37,471 nt of DNA from JANNRA01 sp031401035 (GTDB taxonomy: Bacteria; Desulfobacterota; Binatia; HRBIN30; CADEER01), in the NCBI GenBank assembly GCA_031401035.1, contig JANNRA010000007.1, positions 1 through 37,471 of the forward strand. Reading direction: 5' to 3'. A model generated the notes under the pieces. The model made no database searches and had not been told where the DNA came from. It was given only the letters and a program-made list of their open reading frames with translations. Shown here piece by piece: positions 31,341 to 37,471 of the stretch. Every line of letters starts with the position of its first letter. Positions within the stretch are counted from its first letter, which is position 1. The position numbers and the translations under genes were made by a program.

Positions 31341-32804
31341 ATGGCAACACTGAAACCCGCCGACACCAACGCCGCCACCGCAAAGGTGGTGCAGCTGCTG
31401 GTCGATGTCAGCGCCACCGACACCGTCTATCAGGACTTTTATCTGCGCCGCGCCCGCGAGTTGTTCGAGAGCGTGTTGCCGCTGGCGCAGTACAAGTTCT
31501 TCAAGGGCGTCGAGCGCGAGATCGCCGACGCCGTCAAACAGAGCAAGGCGGCAACGATGCGGCAGGACTGGCAGCAGGTCGAGACCCTCGCCGGGCGGGT
31601 CGACGAGTTGCAGCGCCAGGCACAGGAGAACGCCGCCGCCGGCGCCGTCGGCGCGGAGGTCTACGACGCGCACGACATCAGCATCGACCCGTTCTCGCCC
31701 GGCTTCGACTCGCTGCCCGGCAGCGCCCAGGGTTCGGCCGAACTACGCGATGCGCTCGTCGAGAAGCTGAAAGCGCTGGCTGGAGCCGATGCCGCGCTGG
31801 CCAGCTTCTACGACGGACGTCGGGCATTCTTTGCCGGCTTCGCGCTCCTGGCGAAGCGCGCCGCCGCCGCGACGGCGCCGACGATGGGGCGCGCGGAGCT
31901 GGAGCAGCTCGCCGCCCAGGCGGCGCAGCAGGGCGACATGACGCAGCTGCGCCACTTCGCGCAGACGATTCTGGCCCTGCAGGCGCAGGAGGCCGTGGCC
32001 CCCGGGGCGAAGTCGGAGGCGGCGGCGGCCGCCGTGCAGCCGGCGACGTATCAGTGCCCGGTGGACCTGTCGGGGCCGTTCTCGGACGAGGTGGCCGAGC
32101 GGGCGCGGGCGCTCGGCCTGGCGGCGGCGCGCACCGAACCGCTGCCGCAGGCGGCGCCGCTCTTCGACTATGTCCTCCCGCGCATCTGGCAGCCCGACCT
32201 CTCCGGCGCCGAGACGGAACGCGACGGCATGATACGCGCGGAGGCGCTGGTCGAGGAGATCGGCTTCCCTGCCGAGGTCGCCGGCCCGCTGAAGGTTCTG
32301 GTCGGCCAGTTTCTGCGCAACCTCTTCGTCAACTCCGGCGGCGCCCGCTACCTGCCGCTGTTCAGCGCCGAAACCGTGCTGATCGAGGACTTTCCGGAGG
32401 ATCAGGAGCCGCCGGCGCAGAGCGAGTTGCTGGCCGCACTCGCCCTGCCACGGCGCCGCGCGCTCTGTCGCGTCGAGATCGAGGAGGCGCTGCGCGAACA
32501 CGCCGCGACTCTCCTGACGCAGCGGCTCGGCCTCGACCCGGTGGAGTTTCGCCTCGTCTGCATCCCGCATGACCTGTACACCCGCGTCGGCCGCGAGCGC
32601 GGCTGGGGCCAGCAGGCGCAGTGGACGCACTTCGACGGCTATCAGGTGCTCAGGAACGGCGGCCTGCGGGCGCTGGTCGGCGGCGACGGACGGCACGGCG
32701 GCTTGAACGACCTGGTCAGCATCGCCAGCGCCGACCAACGCGAGAGCGTGGTGGCGCGCTTCGCCGTCATCCGGCGCGCCCGCCAGGTGGCGCGCTGGCG
32801 CTGA
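31341..32804 (+). CDS. Large cytoplasmic protein of unknown function
   Basis: 487 residues from Met 31341, AGGAGA upstream. No signal peptide or membrane span. The N-terminal half is helical (VVQLLVDVSATDTVYQDFYL, YKFFKGVEREIADAVKQSKA). The C-terminal half starts at YQCPVDLSGPFSDEVAERAR and holds AEVAGPLKVLVGQFLRNLFV, LFSAETVLIEDFPEDQEPPA and THFDGYQVLRNGGLRALVGG. I do not recognise it. It is the first gene of a plus-strand run with PPK2 and SulP. Confidence 0.7.
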   Translation: MATLKPADTNAATAKVVQLLVDVSATDTVYQDFYLRRARELFESVLPLAQYKFFKGVEREIADAVKQSKAATMRQDWQQVETLAGRVDELQRQAQENAAAGAVGAEVYDAHDISIDPFSPGFDSLPGSAQGSAELRDALVEKLKALAGADAALASFYDGRRAFFAGFALLAKRAAAATAPTMGRAELEQLAAQAAQQGDMTQLRHFAQTILALQAQEAVAPGAKSEAAAAAVQPATYQCPVDLSGPFSDEVAERARALGLAAARTEPLPQAAPLFDYVLPRIWQPDLSGAETERDGMIRAEALVEEIGFPAEVAGPLKVLVGQFLRNLFVNSGGARYLPLFSAETVLIEDFPEDQEPPAQSELLAALALPRRRALCRVEIEEALREHAATLLTQRLGLDPVEFRLVCIPHDLYTRVGRERGWGQQAQWTHFDGYQVLRNGGLRALVGGDGRHGGLNDLVSIASADQRESVVARFAVIRRARQVARWR

Positions 32805-32827
32805 CGCGCCCTTGCGTGGAGATGACG

Positions 32828-33676
32828 ATGGGAAAGAAACACGCTCGAGACAAGAAGGCTCCCGAGGGCGCGGGCAAGACGCGAGACGCCGAGGCCGCCC
32901 GCGACGCGAAGATGTCCGGCAAGGACTACGCGCGGGAGCTGAAGAAGCTGCACGTCGAGCTGGTGAAGCTGCAGCAGTGGGTCGTGCACAAGGGGCTGAA
33001 GGTCTGCATCCTCTTCGAGGGGCGCGACGGCGCCGGCAAGGGCGGCACCATCAAGGCGATCACCGAGCGGGTGAGCCCGCGGGTGTTTCGCGTCGTCGCG
33101 CTTCCGGCGCCGAGCGACCGCGAGAAGTCGCAGATGTATTCACAGCGCTATCTGCCGCACCTGCCGGCCGCCGGCGAGGTCGTGATCTTCGATCGCAGTT
33201 GGTACAACCGCGCCGGCGTCGAACGGGTCATGGGCTTCTGCAGCGAGGAGCAGGCGACGCAGTTCCTGCGCATGGCGCCGCTGTTCGAGAAGCTGATGGT
33301 CCATTCCGGCGTCATCCTGCTCAAGTATTGGCTGGAGGTGAGCGCGGAGGAGCAGACGCGGCGGCTGGCGGCGCGCATCGACGACGGTCGCAAGATCTGG
33401 AAGCTCTCGCCGATGGACCTCAAGTCCTACGATCGGTGGGACGACTACACGCGGGCACGCGACGAGATGTTCGCCGCCACCGACACGGAATCGGAGCCCT
33501 GGTTCGTGGCGCGCTCGGAGGACAAGAAGCGCGTGCGCCTGAACGTGATCAGCCACCTCCTCGAGCACATACCGTACAAGACCGTCCCGCGCGCGAAGAT
33601 CACGCTGCCCAAGCGCAAGATCGGCCGCTACAAGGGCACCGACCGTCCGTTCAGGTTCGTGCCCGAGCGCTTCTGA
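32828..33676 (+). CDS. ppk2: Polyphosphate kinase 2 (PPK2 family)
   Basis: 282 residues from Met 32828 (GGAG six bases upstream). Walker A CILFEGRDGAGKGGTIKAIT near residues 60-79, Walker B VVIFDRSWYNRAGVERVMGF, then the lid region and ESEPWFVARSEDKKRVRLNV with the C-terminal LPKRKIGRYKGTDR. PPK2 uses polyphosphate to make GTP/ATP or the reverse. Length fits one-domain class I enzymes. All catalytic motifs are present. Close to a SulP transporter gene (2-base gap). Confidence 0.9.
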   Translation: MGKKHARDKKAPEGAGKTRDAEAARDAKMSGKDYARELKKLHVELVKLQQWVVHKGLKVCILFEGRDGAGKGGTIKAITERVSPRVFRVVALPAPSDREKSQMYSQRYLPHLPAAGEVVIFDRSWYNRAGVERVMGFCSEEQATQFLRMAPLFEKLMVHSGVILLKYWLEVSAEEQTRRLAARIDDGRKIWKLSPMDLKSYDRWDDYTRARDEMFAATDTESEPWFVARSEDKKRVRLNVISHLLEHIPYKTVPRAKITLPKRKIGRYKGTDRPFRFVPERF

Positions 33677-33678
33677 CC

Positions 33679-35361
33679 ATGGACGCGCAGGCACCCCCGT
33701 CCGGCCCGACCGCCCTGCGCTTCGACGTGGTCGCCGGCCTGACGGCCGCGGCGGTGGTGCTGCCCAAGGCCATGGCCTACGCCACCGTGGCCGGGTTGCC
33801 CGTCGCCGTCGGCCTCTACACGGCCTTCGTGCCGATGGTGATCTACGCGCTGCTCGGGTCGTCGCGGGTGCTGAGCGTCAGCTCGACCACCACCTTGGCG
33901 ATTTTGGCCGGCACGCAGTTGGGCCTGGTGGTCCCGGACGGCGACCCGGTGAAGCTCGTCGCGGCGACGGCGACGCTGGCCGCCCTGGTCGGTGTGATCC
34001 TGCTGCTGGCGGCCCTGTTGCGCCTGGGGTTCGTCGCCAACTTCATCTCGACGCCGGTGCTCACCGGCTTCAAGGCGGGCATCGGGCTGGTCATCGTGCT
34101 CGACCAGGTGCCGAAGCTGTTCGGCATTCATATCGCCAAGCAGGGTTTCTTCGCCGACATCCTCAGCGTCGCGCACCACTTACCCGACACCTCGCTGCTG
34201 ACGCTGGCGGTGGCCGCCGCCACGTTCCTGGTGCTGATCGGCATGGAGCGCCTGTGGCCCCATTCGCCGGCACCGCTGGTCGCCGTCGGCGGCGGCATTG
34301 CCGCCTCGTGGTTCCTCGGCCTGCAGGCCCAGGGGGTCGCCGCGGTCGGCCTGATTCCGCAGGGTTTTCCGGCGCTGACCCTGCCGGACCTGGGCCTGAT
34401 CCAGCAGATGGTGCCGGGCGCCCTCGGCCTCGCCCTGATGAGCTTCACCGAAACGATCGCGGCGGGGCGCGCCTTTGCGCGCCCTGCCGACCCGCCGCCC
34501 AATGCGAACCGGGAGTTGATCGCCACCGGGGCGGCGAATCTCGGCGGCGCGCTGCTCGGCGCGATGCCGGCCGGCGGCGGCACCTCGCAGTCCGCCGTCG
34601 TGAACGCCGCCGGCGGGCGCTCGCAGAAGGCGTCGCTGGTGACCGCGGCGGCGGCGGCGGCGACGATGCTGTTGCTCGCGCCGGTGCTGAGCCTGCTGCC
34701 CTACGCGACGCTGGCGGCGGTCGTCATCGTCTACTCGGTCGGACTGATCCAGCCGGCGGAGTTCCGCGCCATCCGCGGCATCCGTTCGATGGAGTTTCGC
34801 TGGGCGCTCATCGCCTGTGTCGGGGTGCTGGTGTTCGGCACGCTCAAGGGCATCGTCGTGGCGATCATCGTGTCGATGATCGGGCTGGCGAGCCAGACCG
34901 CCAGCCCGCGCGTGTCGGTCATCGGTCGCAAGCGCGGGGCGGACGTGCTGCGTCCGCTGTCGCCCGAACACCCCGACGACGAGACCTTCGATGGCCTCTT
35001 GATCGTGCGACCGGAGGGACGCCTCTTCTTCGTCAATGTGCAGAACGTCACCGACCAGATCCGCGCGCTGGTCGCGCAGTACCGGCCGCGCGTGCTGGCG
35101 CTGGACATGAGTCGGGTCCCCGACATCGAATACTCGGCCCTGCAAGCGCTGATGGAGGGCGAGCAACGCATGACGGAGCGCGGGGTCGTGGTCTGGTTGG
35201 TGGGGCTGAACCCCGGCGTGCTCGAGATGGTGCGCCGGACCGGGCTCGACGAGCGACTCGGCCGCGCGCGCATGCTGTTCAACGCCCGTGCGGCGATCGC
35301 ACGCTTCCAGGCGTTGCCGGTCGCGAGCGACTCGGGGCCGGCGCCTGACAGCGGGAGGTGA
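33679..35361 (+). CDS. SulP family anion transporter with STAS domain
   Basis: 560 residues. The transmembrane part begins RFDVVAGLTAAAVVLPKAMA with YATVAGLPVAVGLYTAF and includes MSFTETIAAGRAFARP and SQSAVVNAAGGRSQKASLVT. A C-terminal STAS domain from ~430 reads FDGLLIVRPEGRLFFVNVQN, VLALDMSRVPDIEYSALQAL and GLNPGVLEMVRRTGL. SulP proteins carry sulfate, bicarbonate or dicarboxylates; substrate here is not clear. Its TGA overlaps a possible GTG start of the next gene. Confidence 0.9.
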   Translation: MDAQAPPSGPTALRFDVVAGLTAAAVVLPKAMAYATVAGLPVAVGLYTAFVPMVIYALLGSSRVLSVSSTTTLAILAGTQLGLVVPDGDPVKLVAATATLAALVGVILLLAALLRLGFVANFISTPVLTGFKAGIGLVIVLDQVPKLFGIHIAKQGFFADILSVAHHLPDTSLLTLAVAAATFLVLIGMERLWPHSPAPLVAVGGGIAASWFLGLQAQGVAAVGLIPQGFPALTLPDLGLIQQMVPGALGLALMSFTETIAAGRAFARPADPPPNANRELIATGAANLGGALLGAMPAGGGTSQSAVVNAAGGRSQKASLVTAAAAAATMLLLAPVLSLLPYATLAAVVIVYSVGLIQPAEFRAIRGIRSMEFRWALIACVGVLVFGTLKGIVVAIIVSMIGLASQTASPRVSVIGRKRGADVLRPLSPEHPDDETFDGLLIVRPEGRLFFVNVQNVTDQIRALVAQYRPRVLALDMSRVPDIEYSALQALMEGEQRMTERGVVVWLVGLNPGVLEMVRRTGLDERLGRARMLFNARAAIARFQALPVASDSGPAPDSGR

Positions 35362-35363
35362 GA

Positions 35364-36352
35364 TTGGCGCACGCGCACTACGAACGGCTGTCGGCGCTCG
35401 ACGCGTCGATGGTGTTCATGGAGACCAGCCACACCCACATGCACATCGGCGAGGTGGGCATCCGCGAGGCCGGCCCGCTGGCGACGGCCGACGGCGGCAT
35501 CGACGCGGCACGGATTCGCGCCCACGTCGCGGGGAGCCTCGACGCCATTCCGCGCCATCGCCAACGGCTGGCCTTCGTACCGCTGGAACGCCACCCGGTG
35601 TGGGTGGACGACGACCGCTTCGACCTCGACTACCACGTGCGCCACACGGCGCTGCCGCGGCCCGGAAGCCTGCGACAGCTCAAGCGCCTCCTCGGCCGCA
35701 TCATGTCGCAGAAGCTCGACCTCTCGAAGCCGCTGTGGGAGCTCTGGCTGGTGGAGGGGTTGCAGGGCGGGCGCTTCGCGCTGGTGAACAAGCTGCACCA
35801 TTGCATGGTCGACGGCATCTCGGCGGTCAACATCCTCGCCGCCATGTTCTCTCCCGATCCGCAGGCGCCGGCGCACCGACCGTCGCGCTGGCGCCCGCGC
35901 CCCGCCCCGGGCGCGACGATCTCGCGCTCGGCGAGCTGCAGCGTCGCGCCGGCGCCCCGCGGCAGCTCGCGCGCAGCATCGCCGCCGCGCTGGCCGATCC
36001 CCGGCAGGCGCTGGACGCCATTCGAGACACCGCGGAGGGCGCGGTCGACGCGGTGGCCGGCAAGCTGATCGTCACCAACGTTCCCGGCCCACCGTTTCCT
36101 CTCTACCTGCTGGGGGCGCGGCTGCTCGAGGGCTATCCGTTCGTACCGACGAGGGCCAACTAGGGGCTCGGGATCGCGCTGCTCAGCTACGATGGCGGGC
36201 TCTTCTGGGGCTTCAACGCCGACCGCGATGCGGTCGCCGATCTGCACGACCTGCTCGGCTGCTTCAGCGACGAGTTCCGCACCCTCGCCAAGGCGGCCGG
36301 GGTCGCCCCCGGCCGCCGCGTCGCCGCGGCGAGCGGGTCATCGACGAGCTGA
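35364..36352 (+). pseudogene. Wax ester synthase/diacylglycerol acyltransferase (WS/DGAT), decayed
   Basis: From a TTG with GGAGG upstream: LSALDASMVFMETSHTHMHI, FDLDYHVRHTALP, and the acyl-transfer motif LVNKLHHCMVDGISAVNILA (HHxxxDG). The frame is then lost near 35880; a second frame carries ALADPRQALDAIRDTAEG. It joins directly to KLIVTNVPGPPFPLYLLGAR, although ~200 residues normally lie between. A TAG (36161-36163, likely from CAG in 'PNQGLG') follows, and the same frame continues GLGIALLSYDGGLFWGFNAD. So there is a frameshift, a deletion and a nonsense codon. The normal enzyme is ~460 residues and makes storage lipids. Confidence 0.85.
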
Positions 36353-36483
36353 TCGAGGCCCAGGCGCCGCGCGGCCGTCGCCTCTGCCTTACAATTTCCT
36401 TCGTGGGCGTTATCAATAGCGCCGAGGACCGTCGGTCGCTCGTTCACCGCGCCTGCCGCCGGCCTCGAGGGGGTATCGCCGCC

Positions 36484-37332
36484 ATGACACAGGTCCTCGA
36501 GAAGGGCCGCTTCCGGGTTGGTCACCACGAACTCGCCTACGAAATCCACGGAGATTCAGGCATCCCCTGCGTGCTCCTGCATGGGCTGCTGCTCGATTCG
36601 CTCGTCAACCGCAGTCTCGCGGCGCGCTTCGTGGGCCAGGGCTACCGGGTGATCCTGCTCGACCTGCTCGGCCACGGGGAGAGCGACAAGCCGACCGATC
36701 CACGCGAGCTGCGCGTCGACTTCTTCGCCGATCAGACGCTGGCGCTGCTCGACCACCTCGAGATCGAGCGCGCGCTCATCGGCGGGGTATCGCTCGGGGC
36801 GATCACGGCGCTGCAGGTCGCGGCCAAGGCTCCGGAGCGCTGCCTGGGCCTGTTCATCGAGATGCCGGTGATGGAATGGTCGACGATGTTCGCGGCGCTC
36901 CTGCTCGTCCCGGTGATCGGCATGGTCGACTACGGCTCGTTCGTCGTGCGTCCGTTCGCGCGCCTCATGCGCCGCGTACCGCGCCCGAACAACGATCTGC
37001 TCGCGAGCTTCCTCAACGCCCTGTCGACGGAGCCCGAGGTCATCACCGCCGTCCTGCACGGCATCCTGGTCGGCCCGGTGGTGCCATCCGCCGCGCGGCG
37101 TCGGCAGCTGACGATGCCGACGCTGGTGATCGGCCATCGCGGCGATCGCCTGCACGCGCACCGTGACGCGGCGGAGCTGGCGAAGGAGATGCCGAACGCA
37201 CGATTGCTGGAGACGCGCTGGATCGGCGAGCTGCGCCTGACGCCCGACCGTCTCTGGCCGAAAATCCGCAGCTTCCTCAACGAGGTCCGCGCCGCCGCCA
37301 ACAGCGCGGGGAAGCGCCGGGTCAGCCGCTAG
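36484..37332 (+). CDS. Alpha/beta-fold hydrolase
   Basis: 282 residues from Met 36484. Motifs: IPCVLLHGLLLDSLVNRSLA (oxyanion HG), VILLDLLGHGESDKPTDP, the nucleophile elbow ALIGGVSLGAITALQVAA (G-V-S-L-G) and VIGHRGDRLHAHRDAAELA (likely Asp). The usual late catalytic His is not evident; the C-terminus reads RWIGELRLTPDRLWPKI. I recall an 'ELRLxPxRL' end in related actinobacterial proteins, so this may be a family trait. Upstream 36353-36483 has no gene. Confidence 0.8.
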   Translation: MTQVLEKGRFRVGHHELAYEIHGDSGIPCVLLHGLLLDSLVNRSLAARFVGQGYRVILLDLLGHGESDKPTDPRELRVDFFADQTLALLDHLEIERALIGGVSLGAITALQVAAKAPERCLGLFIEMPVMEWSTMFAALLLVPVIGMVDYGSFVVRPFARLMRRVPRPNNDLLASFLNALSTEPEVITAVLHGILVGPVVPSAARRRQLTMPTLVIGHRGDRLHAHRDAAELAKEMPNARLLETRWIGELRLTPDRLWPKIRSFLNEVRAAANSAGKRRVSR

Positions 37333-37370
37333 CGCTCGATTCCATCACCAGCGAGGAGCAGACGCTGGAG

Positions 37371-37407
37371 GGCGCCGCCCCCGCGGCGCCGGGTGGTTGA
37401 AGTCACC
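37371..37407 (+). terminator. Tandem hairpins after the last gene
   Basis: GGCGCCGC (37371-37378) pairs with GCGGCGCC (37383-37390) over a 4-base loop. It is followed at once by a weaker GGGTG/CACCC hairpin (from 37391). The first begins about 40 bases after the hydrolase stop. No T-tract. Confidence 0.5.
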
Positions 37408-37471
37408 CGCCGCCCATTCCACCCGCGCCGCCGGGGCGGCGCCCACCCCGGGGCGGCCCGCCACACGCAGG

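Noticed and set aside
1..37471. CRISPR arrays, rRNA genes, riboswitches and replication origins.
   Set aside because: No regularly spaced identical repeats with unique spacers and no recognisable rRNA or riboswitch core were seen on either strand.

Overview
The window looks like very GC-rich chromosomal DNA from a Gram-negative bacterium. Evidence for Gram-negative: an LpoB-like lipoprotein, several lipobox signals and a predicted outer-membrane barrel. Secreted proteins with (TATATPT)n linkers, dockerin-like tails ending in a 'LIAAVNAALSGC' type motif, DUF3604, WS/DGAT and PPK2 together suggest a Binatota/Deltaproteobacteria-like lineage. That placement is inference from family habits, not from a marker gene.

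The first ~11.2 kb is accessory. It opens with one copy of a diverged ~70-bp repeat (R2a) and closes with a second copy in the same direction (R2b). Inside are: an IS fragment; a compact five-gene operon (674-3897) of a PqqD-domain/Tat-motif/Gly-Ser-repeat protein, an HPr-kinase-like protein, two unknown proteins (the second SdpA-like in layout) and an HTTM/SdpB-like membrane protein; a GT-C glycosyltransferase; then a gene graveyard. The graveyard holds pieces of a flippase, katG, a probable selO, dockerin-tail proteins, a tyrosine recombinase and other genes. Several pieces stop at copies of a dispersed element of up to 99 bp (R1, four copies). A remnant mobile element (integrase tail next to the 3' half of a tRNA-Thr(CGU), DUF2958, ParDE with a clear promoter and operator) lies at 8.5-10.1 kb.

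From 11.2 kb the DNA is ordinary, densely coded and mostly intact. It contains PAS + metallo-beta-lactamase-fold; a cell-envelope operon (YceK-like, LpoB-like, COG3014-like lipoproteins); a minus-strand operon of DUF3604, parvulin-type PPIase and HupE/UreJ; a DUF1330-like protein; a low-complexity surface protein with a C-terminal anchor; a class 3 lipase lipoprotein; a Cys-rich secreted protein; a minus-strand pair of VIT1/CCC1-like and Ca2+/H+ exchanger; an operon of leader peptide, esterase lipoprotein, AI-2E-type transporter and outer-membrane protein; and a minus-strand pair of a helical periplasmic protein and a YSC84/SYLF protein.

The last block (31.3-37.3 kb) runs on the plus strand: a large unknown protein, polyphosphate kinase 2, a SulP/STAS anion transporter, a decayed wax ester synthase/diacylglycerol acyltransferase and an alpha/beta hydrolase. 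The best candidate for an undescribed system is the PqqD-Tat-repeat / HPr-kinase-like / SdpAB-like operon at 674-3897.
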